Notes: generated from the sequence alone by a model not told the origin. 64,000 bases of DNA from Paenibacillus apiarius (GCF_017052585.1 NZ_JAFFHZ010000002.1:310001-374000), one strand, 5' to 3'. Positions 54,420 through 63,954 are shown, counted from the stretch's first letter. Numbers and translations are program-made.

Positions 54420-55275
54420 GCGCAGGAATTTCCGGTTGGCACTGCGGACAATAATAGGCAGGACGGCGCTGAATCAGCATTTCCTGTATCAATGTGCCGC
54501 AGCACGGACAAGGTTCCCCCGCCTTGCCATGTATCGATTTGTCCGGCGCTTCCCCATCGTTTTGCATGTCATCAGCCAGACCATGTATGCTCACCGTCCC
54601 ATTTCCCCCCTGTTCGATCGCTGCTTGCAGCACATTCACCATGGCGTGGTACAGGCGGTTCCAATCCTCATCCTGAAGCTGATCCGTACGGATGGACGGA
54701 CGCAACCCTGCCGCAAAAGCAATGTCATCGGCAAAACGGCTGTCGATGCCGACGATGATATTCGGGTTCATTATTGCCGTTTTTAATGTGGAGCGGCGCT
54801 TCGCAAAGAGCTTTTTGTATCGCTCTGGCGTTAATTGACGTGACAAAGGGTCGGGACCATGATCTTTTTGCTGTTCATCCAGCTCTTTAGCGGTAAGCCA
54901 CAGGAATTGACCTGTGCGCGCGCCATGAATCGTTACGATCGCATTATCGGCAGTAAGCGACAATTGCGCTTTCCGATTGCCTTCTGCGGCCGTGCCTGGG
55001 TCTGGCTGCGCTTCATCGTAACGCTGCTCCATGTGCATATGGCTTCCTTGAGATGCGCGAAGCAGCAAACGCCGGCCATCGTCCAAATGAAATATCAAAT
55101 CCGTTCCTCGACGTTCAACGTACAGGATTTGACGGCCAATCACACCGTCCTTCAAAGCGTCAAGCGTTGTATTTAACCAAGATTCCCGCTGTACGTCCAG
55201 ATCGCGTATGCGCTGACCAACCACATGCTGTTCCAGCTTCTTGCGGTACCCTTCGATTTCCGGAATTTCCGGCAT
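54409..55275 (-). CDS. Fpg/Nei-family DNA glycosylase, atypical
   Basis: A 288-aa protein that starts MPEIPEIEGYRKKLEQ, with the catalytic Pro2 and Glu3 expected for excision of oxidised bases. The helix-two-turn-helix region (NPNIIVGIDSRFADDIAF) and the C-terminal zinc finger CPCCGTLIQEMLIQRRPAYYCPQC are intact. The Lys57 position of Fpg reads RRGTDLIF, so the usual lysine is missing, and GSHMHM replaces the HLGMSG motif. It therefore belongs to a divergent subgroup whose substrates are not known. Confidence 0.85.
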   Translation of the reverse strand: MPEIPEIEGYRKKLEQHVVGQRIRDLDVQRESWLNTTLDALKDGVIGRQILYVERRGTDLIFHLDDGRRLLLRASQGSHMHMEQRYDEAQPDPGTAAEGNRKAQLSLTADNAIVTIHGARTGQFLWLTAKELDEQQKDHGPDPLSRQLTPERYKKLFAKRRSTLKTAIMNPNIIVGIDSRFADDIAFAAGLRPSIRTDQLQDEDWNRLYHAMVNVLQAAIEQGGNGTVSIHGLADDMQNDGEAPDKSIHGKAGEPCPCCGTLIQEMLIQRRPAYYCPQCQPEIPAHEQ

Positions 55276-55318
55276 CGAGCATCTTCCTTCCTGTTCACAT
55301 GATGATATATATCGTGAA

Positions 55319-56155
55319 TTATTGTTCGTTCACCGCATCGATGAACCATCGGCGCATTTCCTCCATGTCGTGACAGACGACATCCGGGGTTACACCGGAG
55401 CGCGCTTTGTATTCATCGAGATTGGATGGTGTCGTTAATCCGGTAAAGACGAGGGCTGTGCGGCAGCCGGCATTGACTCCCGCAAGCATATCCGTCATCA
55501 TGTTATCACCAACGACAATGGCATCGGCCGGTTTGCATCGCATTCGCTCCAGCGCCACTCTCATAATTAACTCGCTCGGCTTCCCGATAATAACCGGTTC
55601 CACGCCTGTAGCGGCTTGCACGGCAGCGCCGATCGTGCCGGCTCCCGGGGAGAACCCCTTATCGGATGGCAGCATAAGGTCAGGATTGGTCAATATCGAA
55701 ACTGCACCGTTGCGGATAGCGCCGGATACGGCTTCGAGCTTGGCGTATGAGAACTGACGGTCTATTCCTTGCACGACGACACCGATACTTTCGTCCAACA
55801 CTTCATTCACGTCATCTGTCCATCGAATACCGGCTTCGGTTAATGCTTGCTGCAATCCTTGCTCTCCTACCATAAATACAAGTTTATCCGAATGTTTCAT
55901 CTGAATATACGATGCAGCAGCTTGAGCAGACGTGAGAACATCTTGAGGATTTGCAGGTATGCCAAACCCTTGCAGCAGCTTGGCCACATCTTCTGGCGTG
56001 CGAGAAGAGTTATTCGTCACGAACAGATAAGGAACTTGGAGCTCCTGCAGCGTGGCAATCAATCGATCCGCGCCCTCCACCTTCGCGGAACCGTGGTACA
56101 TCGTCCCGTCCAAATCGATAAATGCACAAATACTGTGATGGTTACGATTGTTCAT
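55319..56155 (-). CDS. HAD-IIA phosphatase, NagD/AraL-like
   Basis: A 278-aa sugar-phosphate or nucleotide phosphatase. Motif I is FIDLDGTMYHG, motif II is FVTNNSSRTPEDV, the C2 cap is VEPVIIGKPSELIMR with the motif III Lys, and motif IV is VVGDNMMTDMLAG. The ATG at 56155 is the first ATG, 11 nt after the oxidoreductase stop codon; AAAGGA is 14 nt away, which is far. Substrate unknown. Confidence 0.9.
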   Translation of the reverse strand: MNNRNHHSICAFIDLDGTMYHGSAKVEGADRLIATLQELQVPYLFVTNNSSRTPEDVAKLLQGFGIPANPQDVLTSAQAAASYIQMKHSDKLVFMVGEQGLQQALTEAGIRWTDDVNEVLDESIGVVVQGIDRQFSYAKLEAVSGAIRNGAVSILTNPDLMLPSDKGFSPGAGTIGAAVQAATGVEPVIIGKPSELIMRVALERMRCKPADAIVVGDNMMTDMLAGVNAGCRTALVFTGLTTPSNLDEYKARSGVTPDVVCHDMEEMRRWFIDAVNEQ

Positions 56156-56166
56156 AAATGACAGCA

Positions 56167-57276
56167 CTATCCTTTCTTGCCCATGTTGACCTGCTTGGCC
56201 GTAGAAGACTGAATGACATGATCAACCCAACGCTCAACGGCGTAGCCATCCGCAAGCGACGGCGCCAAATCCAGCCAACGTCCGTCGCCGGACAGACGCA
56301 AAACAAAGTGATGCAGCGCACCGAAATGACAATCTTGAAAAATTCCCATCGTCGCCTTCTCGTCTGGCAGCAAGTACAGGCTGTCCGGTTCCGGCGTCGC
56401 CTGCATGCTGCCGTTCAAAAGATGGAGTGTCGGCTTCTTGTCGCGTTCCAAGTCACAGGTGATGCTGCCTTTCGAGCCGACGATATCGATTCGGAACGCA
56501 TCGGCACCGTAAGCGATGCGCGACACTTCCACGAGACCGCGCACGCCCTCTTCCGTCCGGAAGTTCATAACCGCCCAATCATCGACATGCACGTCCACCC
56601 GTTCTTCCGAACCAGCCGCTTTCATACGGCTTGGGATGAACGTTTCCGTGTGTCCTTCGATATGGGCGAATTCGCCGAACCAATGACGAACTAAATCGAG
56701 CGCGTGCACGCCGATATCGGTAATGGCTCCTCCTCCGGACAATGTATCGCTCAACCGCCAGCTGTATGGTCTATTTTCATTTAAATATCCCGAACGCATA
56801 TACGCCATCTTACACTGCAGCACATCACCGATAATGCCTTCCAGCAGCCAAGCGCGAATGCGCATCACTGCCGGATGATAGCGGTATACAAACGCAAGCT
56901 GCTGCGGATATTGCGGCGGCACTTCTTGCAATAACGCTTCCGTAGCCTGCGCGCTCTCCGTTACCGGCTTCTCGCAATAGATCGCCTTGTTATGCTCCAT
57001 CGCCATCCGGACCTGTTCGGCATGCAGCGCGTTCGGCGTGCAGATGCTCACCACATCCGTGCCCGCTTGCTGCAACGCCTCTTCCAAGGAAGTTGTCACA
57101 TGTGTAAATCCGATCTGGGCGGCTCGCGCTTCGACTTGTTCGGGTCTTCGCGTGACGAGTGATGACAGCACAGGTGTGACAGGCAGTGATTTGATAATCG
57201 GCATCGTACGCAAGGCAACCATATGCGTCTTCGCAATTGTGCCGAATCCGACTACGGAAAATCCAAGTGTGTTCAT
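56167..57276 (-). CDS. Gfo/Idh/MocA-family oxidoreductase
   Basis: A 369-aa NAD(P)-dependent dehydrogenase of sugars or inositols. The N-terminal Rossmann motif is FSVVGFGTIAKTHMVAL, followed by DVVSICTPNALHAEQV and the catalytic EKPVTES motif; further on GGGAITDIGVHALDLVRHWFG carries the conserved Asp-His pair. The ATG at 57276 has AAAGGTGG eight bases upstream; the frame is open to 57474. It precedes the HAD-IIA gene in a probable two-gene operon. A palindrome at 57435-57452 lies upstream. Confidence 0.9.
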   Translation of the reverse strand: MNTLGFSVVGFGTIAKTHMVALRTMPIIKSLPVTPVLSSLVTRRPEQVEARAAQIGFTHVTTSLEEALQQAGTDVVSICTPNALHAEQVRMAMEHNKAIYCEKPVTESAQATEALLQEVPPQYPQQLAFVYRYHPAVMRIRAWLLEGIIGDVLQCKMAYMRSGYLNENRPYSWRLSDTLSGGGAITDIGVHALDLVRHWFGEFAHIEGHTETFIPSRMKAAGSEERVDVHVDDWAVMNFRTEEGVRGLVEVSRIAYGADAFRIDIVGSKGSITCDLERDKKPTLHLLNGSMQATPEPDSLYLLPDEKATMGIFQDCHFGALHHFVLRLSGDGRWLDLAPSLADGYAVERWVDHVIQSSTAKQVNMGKKG

Positions 57277-57434
57277 ACAAGGAGCCACCTTTCTTTTTCC
57301 CTGAACATTTATGTGGACGCATTTTGGGAAATGCTTAACTTTGATCCATTGTAAAGAACCGTTTCCGCGCTTGCAACACTTGTTATCATTACGCGGTTGC
57401 GCACAATAAGTCATTTTCTCGTTTCGACGCCGTG

Positions 57435-57452
57435 CGACGACAGCTGTCGTCG
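57435..57452. promoter_or_regulatory. Perfect 18-bp palindrome upstream of the oxidoreductase gene
   Basis: CGACGACAGCTGTCGTCG is a perfect 9+9 palindrome. It is nested in a larger inverted repeat, TTTCGACG (57423-57430) with CGTCGAAA (57448-57455), and another GTCGACGAAGG follows near 57485. It could be the operator of a sugar regulator for the gene starting at 57276. Confidence 0.5.
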
Positions 57453-57539
57453 AAATGAAGGTTCTGCGCGCCATTCCGCGTCGGTCGACGAAGGTTTTGT
57501 CAAGTCCTGCGCTTTCCCGGGAAACTATTTAAGAGAAAT

Positions 57540-57561
57540 AAAAAAAACGGATCGCTCCGTT
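57540..57561 (-). terminator. Terminator of the yfhP-like gene
   Basis: On the minus strand AACGGA-GCGA-TCCGTT is followed by an uninterrupted T run, 15 nt after the stop codon. Confidence 0.85.
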
Positions 57562-57575
57562 TCCGCTTGAATCCC

Positions 57576-58571
57576 CTACACATAGGGCGGCTCCCATCCT
57601 TTCTTGCTCCATCCCAGCTTCGTCTTCACGACATTCAACTGTTTGTCGAGCTCGACTTCCACGCCGAACGGCAGCCCGCGCCGATGCCAGAAGCGAACGT
57701 CATTCCACACGACTCTATATCCGTCTTTCCACTGCTGAGCCTGCACCACGATACGTTCGGCGAATCCGTGAAAAGCTCTGACTCCATCCGTTTCCAGAGT
57801 GCGCTCAATGATTGGATTCAAAGAGAACGATTTCTCGTAGCGGGCATGACAATCAAAACGAAGCGGCGTGCGCATGGGAAATGGAGCAGCTTGAGTTACC
57901 CATCCGGTCAAATAGCAATCTTCCGTCTCCACAACATATTGCCATCGGCATAGGCTAAGTTCGGGAACCAGCTGATGATGCGCCGCATCAGGGAATTGCT
58001 GCCGGAGAAGCCGCAGCACCTTGGAGCACGTCCGCCAACGCCAGAATATATAAAGCAAGGACAATGCGTAAGCTGCTACAAATAACGATGAAGCTTCTTG
58101 TCTGTCAAGCCACCACCAACTGCTCAACACAGCCGCGTGGATGCCAAACAGAACGGGATCGAACAGACAGAGCACATCTCTATGCAGCCACCTTGAAGTG
58201 AAGGGAAGTCCGGCCTGAACGCCATACGCATTTAACCAGTCCAAACCTATGTGGAGCATCACCGCGATGAACGACCACATAGCGACAATCGGCCAGTATT
58301 CCCATACATGAAATAGAGATGACAACGGAAGCGAAATGACAAACGGCCATACGAACCAGGCAGGAACGGCATGGGTCAAGCCCCGATGATACCTTAAATA
58401 CGCCGCATAGCCCCGCAGCCTCGTAATGGTGTCAAAGTCTGGCGCATGCGAGCCGATGAGCGTCGCAGCCAAAACTGCACCGAATAGCTGCGGTTGTTCC
58501 GCGATTTGAGGATGCAAGCATGCGGCGCCAGCCAATGTAGCTCCGAACAATAAGTGACTTGCGGTATCCAT
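57576..58571 (-). CDS. yfhP: YfhP/YdjM-like membrane-bound metal-dependent hydrolase
   Basis: A 331-aa membrane protein of the DUF457 (YdjM) family. It starts MDTASHLLFGATLAGAACLH and has the conserved polar motifs IGSHAPDFDTITRL and YHRGLTHAVPAW in the membrane half, with several hydrophobic segments to about residue 200 and a soluble C-terminal part. These His/Asp motifs suggest a metal site. Bacillus subtilis YfhP has the same start and size. GGAGG lies 8 nt before the ATG at 58571; the frame is open to 58643. Biochemical role unknown. Confidence 0.85.
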   Translation of the reverse strand: MDTASHLLFGATLAGAACLHPQIAEQPQLFGAVLAATLIGSHAPDFDTITRLRGYAAYLRYHRGLTHAVPAWFVWPFVISLPLSSLFHVWEYWPIVAMWSFIAVMLHIGLDWLNAYGVQAGLPFTSRWLHRDVLCLFDPVLFGIHAAVLSSWWWLDRQEASSLFVAAYALSLLYIFWRWRTCSKVLRLLRQQFPDAAHHQLVPELSLCRWQYVVETEDCYLTGWVTQAAPFPMRTPLRFDCHARYEKSFSLNPIIERTLETDGVRAFHGFAERIVVQAQQWKDGYRVVWNDVRFWHRRGLPFGVEVELDKQLNVVKTKLGWSKKGWEPPYV

Positions 58572-58668
58572 TCTATTTTCCTCCTCGTCTCTTCTGGTAT
58601 CCAGAATCGGTGACTCCTTGGATAAGAAGAGGGTACCGCACAATCGTTATCAGAAAGTTGGAACTATA

Positions 58669-59589
58669 TTAAGTTGTTGTAATGATCGCATGTTCATCGG
58701 CCAACACCGTATTCGGGAACACTTCCCGCGCCTCGCCAAGCAGCTCCTCCATCACTTCGTCTTCTTTGTAGCGTGAACTGAAATGTGTCAGCGCAAGCTT
58801 CTTCGCCTGGGCAGTCTTGGCGGCGGTTGCGGCTTGCTTTGCTGTACTGTGGCCAAAATCATGGGCATTCTCCTTCTTACCCTCCAAGAAGGTAGCCTCA
58901 TGAACAAGTAAATCCACATTGCGCGCCAGCCGTACGATGTTGTCGCATGGCCGGGTATCACCCAATATCGCGACAGAACGTCCAGGAATCGGCGCGCCTA
59001 CTACTGAAGCGGCGAACACAAGCTCCCCGTTCGGCAGCTCGATATCTTCTCCCCGCTTCAGCTTGCCGTACATCGGTCCAGGCGGAATGCCTTTCTGTTG
59101 CAGCAGTTCGAACTTAAGCTTGCCCGGGCGATCCTTCTCCTGTACGCGATAGCCGTAGGAAAGAATACGATGCTCAAGCGGCAGAGCGGTCACCGTAAAT
59201 TGATCATCCGACCAAATTATGCCCGGTTCAATTTCTTTAATGCGCAGTTCATAAGGCAGCTGTGTTTCGCTTACGGCAAATACAGTATGTATGAATTTCT
59301 TCAACCCTTTCGGGCCAAATACGGTCAGTGGCGTGACTCCACCCTGATAAGCCCGGCTTGACAACAATCCAGGGAGGCCGAATAGATGATCGCCATGCAA
59401 ATGGGTAATGAAAATGAATTCGCATTTGCCCAGCTTGAGCGGACTGCGGAGAACTTGATGCTGCGTCCCTTCTCCACAATCAAACATCCAGAACGAGCCT
59501 CGCTCTTCGTAGAGCCGCAGCGCCATACTGCTGACATTCCGGCGCGTCGTCGGCATACCTGCGCCTGTTCCCAAGAAATAAATATCCAT
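58669..59589 (-). CDS. rnz: Ribonuclease Z
   Basis: A 306-aa metallo-beta-lactamase-fold endonuclease that removes 3' trailers from tRNA precursors. It starts MDIYFLGTGAGMPTTRRNVSS and has the zinc motif ITHLHGDHLFGLPGLL, ILGDTRPCDN and LVHEATFLEGKK, with the late His in LALTHFSSRYK; a proline- and glycine-rich exosite region is near RPGKLKFELLQQKGIPPGP. The ATG at 59589 has GGAGGTG nine bases upstream. Family-typical length. Confidence 0.95.
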   Translation of the reverse strand: MDIYFLGTGAGMPTTRRNVSSMALRLYEERGSFWMFDCGEGTQHQVLRSPLKLGKCEFIFITHLHGDHLFGLPGLLSSRAYQGGVTPLTVFGPKGLKKFIHTVFAVSETQLPYELRIKEIEPGIIWSDDQFTVTALPLEHRILSYGYRVQEKDRPGKLKFELLQQKGIPPGPMYGKLKRGEDIELPNGELVFAASVVGAPIPGRSVAILGDTRPCDNIVRLARNVDLLVHEATFLEGKKENAHDFGHSTAKQAATAAKTAQAKKLALTHFSSRYKEDEVMEELLGEAREVFPNTVLADEHAIITTT

Positions 59590-59683
59590 GTCTCCTTGCA
59601 CCTCCTTATGTAGCTTCATGAATATTAAACTACATTAATAATGTTGTTTTGTCATTATTTCTTTAATCTCAGCATCATTGATG

Positions 59684-59726
59684 AAAAAAGCCTCCGCACC
59701 ACCATGTAATGGCAATACGGAGCTTT
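59684..59726 (-). terminator. Terminator of metH
   Basis: On the minus strand AGCTCCG pairs with CGGAGGCT around a loop that itself contains GCCAT/ATGG, followed by six T. It lies 32 nt after the metH stop codon. Confidence 0.85.
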
Positions 59727-59757
59727 CTGCTAAACTGTCTTTTGCTATCTTCTACTA

Positions 59758-62700
59758 TTATGCTTTATCCACGTTAAAATATTGCCCCTGAGGATGGGCG
59801 AACACCATTGCGGTTACCGAAGCTTCCGGTTCCATCATAAAACCTTCCGTCAGCTGCACTCCGATGTCCTCCGGCTGCATCAAGCGGAAAAGCGGCTCTT
59901 GGTCCTCCAGATTCGGACAGGCCGGATAACCGAAGGATACACGCACTCCCTGATATCTCGCTCCGAATCTTTCCTTCATCGTCATCTCTTCCGGGTCCGG
60001 AATGCCCCATACTTCGCGCATCATGTGGTGAATGCGTTCCGCCAGCCCTTCGGCCAGCTCCAAGGCGACAGCCTGCAGCGCATGCAGACGCAAATACTGT
60101 CCTTGCTTTTTCCATTCCTCCGCGCGCTCTCGCACATTTTTGCCAGCGGTGACGACGAGGAATCCGACATAGTCCATTGTACCGCTGTCTTTGGTTCGCA
60201 GAAAGTCGGCTAAGCATAAGTACGGCTCCACCTGTTGCCGCGGGAATGTAAAGGTGTGCAAAACTTCATTATGATTTTCCGGATTATAAATATGGATGGA
60301 GTCTCCTTCAGATTGCGCCGGGAAGAAGCGGTACATCGCATTCGCCTGCAGCACGCCTTCCTGAGCCCCTTCAACCAATATTTGATCGACCGTACCCTTC
60401 AGCCCCACGGTCTTCGGATCTTGTTCCCGCAGACACTGCTCCACAGATCCTTTCAGACCAAGGTGGTGTCCGAGCAGCATCTGCATGTTCACGTATGGAA
60501 CGACTTGTGGAATCGGTATATTCCGCAGCACGTGCCGCTCCAAATCGGGCGGGAGATACACGGGTGCTTCCTTGACGGCCGAACGAACCGCACGCGTCAA
60601 CTTTGGCAGCTTCGCTTGCTCTTCCTCTTCACGCGCCAGCCGTTCCTTATGCGCACGCAATTCGCTCACGAGCCGCTGCCGTTCAGTGTCGTCCATCAGC
60701 TTGTTGGCCAAGTCCAGACCTTCCATCGCATCCTTCGCATACAGCACAAGGCCATCGTATTCAGGACTGATGCGGTTTTTGGTAAATTTACGAGTTAACG
60801 CGGCTCCCCCGACCATAATCGGGACATCGATGCCCGCGTTGCGCAAATCTTGAGCCGTAATGACCATCTGCTGAGCCGACTTCACAAGCAGACCGGACAA
60901 CCCAATCGCATCCGGCTTCTCCTTGCGATACGCTTCAATCAATTGTTCCGGCGGTACTTTGATGCCTAAGTTGACGATGTTATATCCATTGTTCGCAAGA
61001 ATAATCTCCACCAGGTTTTTCCCGATATCATGCACATCGCCCTTGACTGTCGCCAGCAAAATCTTTCCTTTGACGGCTGACTCGTTCTTCTCCATATACG
61101 GCTCGAGGAAGGAGACCGATGCTTTCATCACTTCCGCGCTCTGCAGAACCTCGGCAACGATAAGTTCATTGTTGTTGAACAACCGGCCGACTTCCTCCAT
61201 CCCCTTCATTAGCGGGCCGTTAATGATTTCAAGCGAGCTATATTTACTTAACGCCTCGGTTAAGTCGGGAATAAGGCCTTCCTTCGTCCCCTCCACCACG
61301 TAGGCAGCAAGACGCTCTTCGAGCGGCAAATTGTTCGTCTTCTCTTTTTTCTCCACCTTGCGGTTGCGGAATGCCGCTACGAAGGCAGCCAGCGTGTCGT
61401 CATTCGTCTCATATAAGAGCGCTTCTGCCAGCTTGCGTTCATGCTCCGGGATCGAGGCGTACCGTTCCACTTTTTCCGTGTTCACGATGGCGTAGTCTAG
61501 CCCCGCACGCGTGCATTCATATAAGAAAACGGAGTTCAGCACTTCACGGCCGGCTTCCGGCAACCCGAATGACACGTTGCTGACACCAAGAATTGTCTGG
61601 CAACGCGGCAGCGCTTGCTTTATAAGCCGAATGCCATCAATCGTTTCTTTGGCCGAACCGATATATTGCTCGTCACCGGTACCTACCGGGAATACCAACG
61701 GGTCGAAAATAATATCTTCCGGCTGCATCCCGAAGTCATTCACCAATATGTCATAAGACCGCTTTGCCACTTCCAATTTGTCCTCGCGCGTAATGGCTTG
61801 ACCTCGTTCGTCGATCGTCCCGACAACAAGAGCAGCGCCATAGAGATGCACGAGCGGCACGACCTGCTCGAATTTATCCAGCCCGTCCTCTAAGTTGACG
61901 GAGTTAATAATAGCTTTGCCCTGCGTGTGCTTCAAGGCGAGCTCTAGCACCTTCGAGTCAGTCGTATCGATGACGAGCGGCACTTTCACCTTCTTTACAA
62001 CTTCTTGCAGGAAGCTCTCCATATCGAGGGCTTCATCGCGGTCAGGGTCCTGCACACAGACATCAATGACGTGTGCGCCGCTCTTCACCTGAGCCCGGGC
62101 AATTTCCGCCGCCTCTTCGATTTTGCCTTCGGCGATCAAGCGCTTGAACTTGCGTGAACCAAGTACATTCGTGCGCTCTCCCACCATATATGGACGTCCT
62201 TCATTTTCGATATAGACGGTATCGATACCCGAGACTGCCGGTGGATGCTCGCCATAGTTCTTGCGAGGCTGATGCTGGCTAAGCACTTCAGACAACGCTC
62301 GAATATGATCGGGCGTCGTGCCGCAGCATCCGCCAGCAATGTTCAGCCAGCCCTGCTCAGCAAACGAGGCAATCTTCCGCGCCAACGTATCCGGCGACTC
62401 GTGATATTGTCCATTCTCGTCAGGCAGACCTGCGTTAGGATAACAGCTTACGGCGGACTTCGATATCGATGCCAATGTGCGTAAATGGTCGCGCATAAAT
62501 TCTGGACCTGTCGCACAATTCAGACCAATCGAAATCGGCTTCAAATGCTCCAATGATATATAGAATGATTCAATGTTCTGACCAGCGAGCGTCGTCCCCA
62601 TCGGTTCAATCGTGCCGGAAATCATCAACGGCAATGTGATGCCCGTCGTTTCAAAGGCCCGTTGAATCGCTATGGAGCCCGCTTTTACATTAAGTGTGTC

Positions 62701-63195
62701 TTGGGAAGTTTCCAGCAGCAGCGCATCTACTCCAGCTTCAATAAGCGCTACGGCCTCTTCAAAATAACTGTCAATCAACAAATCGAACGTGATGCCGCCG
62801 GTCACCGACAACGTCTTGGTTGTAGGCCCCATAGCACCAGCAACATAGCGCGGCCATTCCGGTGTGCTATATTTAGCCGCAGCTTCCACTGCGAGCTTCG
62901 CTGCCGTCAGGTTCAACTCGCGGGCCCGGTCTTGAAGATCGTATTCGGCTAACACGACGCTAGTCGCTCCGAATGTGTTCGTCTCCAAAATATCGGCGCC
63001 TGCTTCGAGGTATTGTTCGTGTATTCGTGAAATAACATCAGGACGAGTCAGCACGAGCATTTCGTTGCAACCATCTAAATGCTCGCCCCCGAAATCATCC
63101 GGAGTTAAGTCTGCCTGTTGGATCATCGTCCCCATGGCACCATCTAAAATGAGAATTCTGTCTTGGAGCCGTTCTTGTAAAGTTGGTTTCCTCAT
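59758..63195 (-). CDS. metH: Cobalamin-dependent methionine synthase
   Basis: A 1145-aa full-length enzyme that methylates homocysteine from methyltetrahydrofolate through methylcobalamin. In order: homocysteine-binding domain with zinc Cys (GLNCATG and AGGCCGTTPDHI), pterin-binding domain (YMVGERTNVLGSRKF onward), B12 cap, B12-binding domain with VKGDVHDIGKNLVEI (lower-ligand His), and a SAM-dependent activation domain (RFGARYQGVRVSFGYPACPNLEDQ). The ATG at 63195 has GAGGGT upstream. No SAM or cobalamin riboswitch is seen in the leader. Confidence 0.97.
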   Translation of the reverse strand: MRKPTLQERLQDRILILDGAMGTMIQQADLTPDDFGGEHLDGCNEMLVLTRPDVISRIHEQYLEAGADILETNTFGATSVVLAEYDLQDRARELNLTAAKLAVEAAAKYSTPEWPRYVAGAMGPTTKTLSVTGGITFDLLIDSYFEEAVALIEAGVDALLLETSQDTLNVKAGSIAIQRAFETTGITLPLMISGTIEPMGTTLAGQNIESFYISLEHLKPISIGLNCATGPEFMRDHLRTLASISKSAVSCYPNAGLPDENGQYHESPDTLARKIASFAEQGWLNIAGGCCGTTPDHIRALSEVLSQHQPRKNYGEHPPAVSGIDTVYIENEGRPYMVGERTNVLGSRKFKRLIAEGKIEEAAEIARAQVKSGAHVIDVCVQDPDRDEALDMESFLQEVVKKVKVPLVIDTTDSKVLELALKHTQGKAIINSVNLEDGLDKFEQVVPLVHLYGAALVVGTIDERGQAITREDKLEVAKRSYDILVNDFGMQPEDIIFDPLVFPVGTGDEQYIGSAKETIDGIRLIKQALPRCQTILGVSNVSFGLPEAGREVLNSVFLYECTRAGLDYAIVNTEKVERYASIPEHERKLAEALLYETNDDTLAAFVAAFRNRKVEKKEKTNNLPLEERLAAYVVEGTKEGLIPDLTEALSKYSSLEIINGPLMKGMEEVGRLFNNNELIVAEVLQSAEVMKASVSFLEPYMEKNESAVKGKILLATVKGDVHDIGKNLVEIILANNGYNIVNLGIKVPPEQLIEAYRKEKPDAIGLSGLLVKSAQQMVITAQDLRNAGIDVPIMVGGAALTRKFTKNRISPEYDGLVLYAKDAMEGLDLANKLMDDTERQRLVSELRAHKERLAREEEEQAKLPKLTRAVRSAVKEAPVYLPPDLERHVLRNIPIPQVVPYVNMQMLLGHHLGLKGSVEQCLREQDPKTVGLKGTVDQILVEGAQEGVLQANAMYRFFPAQSEGDSIHIYNPENHNEVLHTFTFPRQQVEPYLCLADFLRTKDSGTMDYVGFLVVTAGKNVRERAEEWKKQGQYLRLHALQAVALELAEGLAERIHHMMREVWGIPDPEEMTMKERFGARYQGVRVSFGYPACPNLEDQEPLFRLMQPEDIGVQLTEGFMMEPEASVTAMVFAHPQGQYFNVDKA

Positions 63196-63290
63196 CCCTC
63201 TGCCCACCCTCTATCTAAACGTTAGAACCTAGTTTAACAGATGTGAACCAATTAGGAAAGGCTCGCATGTCCTCCATTGTAAAATGTTTC

Positions 63291-63319
63291 TTGCCCATTC
63301 ATTTCCTCTGTACTATAAT
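63291..63319 (+). promoter_or_regulatory. Promoter of mtnD
   Basis: TTGCCC (63291-63296) and TATAAT (63314-63319) are 17 bp apart, 39 bp upstream of the mtnD start codon. Confidence 0.65.
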
Positions 63320-63358
63320 ACGAAATAATAAATCTTGGCAGGGAAACGAGGGATTGGC

Positions 63359-63904
63359 ATGGCACAGATTCGCATCCGAAACACGAACGAATTGGTCACC
63401 GGAGAAGAGAACGTTCGCTCTTTCTTAACCGTTCAAGGCGTTTTATATGAGCATTGGGATCCTAACAAACTGGACGAGCCACTTCGCGATAAATTTGTGC
63501 TGACCGATGAGGAGAAGCTAGCCATTTTACGCACATATGAAGCAGAAATCCGCGATTTGGCCGAGCGGAGAGGTTATCGGACTTGGGATTTGATTTCTCT
63601 GTCTGATGCTACGCCCAATATTGAGGATTTGTTGAAGAAGTTCGAACAGCTTCATACGCATACTGAAGACGAAGTGCGGGCCATTACGGCTGGTAATGGC
63701 ATCTTTATCATTAAAGGCAGCGACGATATAGGTTATATGGACGTCATCCTAGAGGCAGGAGATGTTATTTCTGTCCCGGAAAGCAAACCGCATTACTTTA
63801 CACTCATGGAGAACCGGAAAATCGTTGCGGTACGTTTATTTATAGAAACCGAAGGCTGGATTGCCCATCCGTTTGAAGATGATACATTTCAGAAAGCACA
63901 GTGA
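63359..63904 (+). CDS. mtnD: Acireductone dioxygenase
   Basis: A 181-aa cupin enzyme of the methionine salvage pathway, which cleaves the acireductone to the 2-oxo precursor of methionine (Fe form) or to off-pathway products (Ni form). The metal-binding cupin motif is LHTHTEDEVRAI (His99, His101, Glu105), with the later His in SKPHYFTL. The ATG at 63359 has GAGGGA upstream; an in-frame TTG at 63335 lacks a site. It is divergent from metH, which also yields methionine; no other mtn gene is adjacent. Confidence 0.94.
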   Translation: MAQIRIRNTNELVTGEENVRSFLTVQGVLYEHWDPNKLDEPLRDKFVLTDEEKLAILRTYEAEIRDLAERRGYRTWDLISLSDATPNIEDLLKKFEQLHTHTEDEVRAITAGNGIFIIKGSDDIGYMDVILEAGDVISVPESKPHYFTLMENRKIVAVRLFIETEGWIAHPFEDDTFQKAQ

Positions 63905-63916
63905 AGTCAAGAATAG

Positions 63917-63954
63917 AAAAGCGGTCCGCCTTGTTTAAGGCAGACCGCTTTTTA
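63917..63954 (+). terminator. Terminator of mtnD
   Basis: AAAGCGGTC and GCCTT pair with AAGGC and GACCGCTTT around GTTT with one mismatch, followed by TTTAT. Confidence 0.88.

Noticed and set aside
63196-63358. SAM or cobalamin riboswitch upstream of metH
   Set aside because: The 160-bp gap has no SAM-box or B12-box conserved motifs and is too short together with the mtnD promoter.
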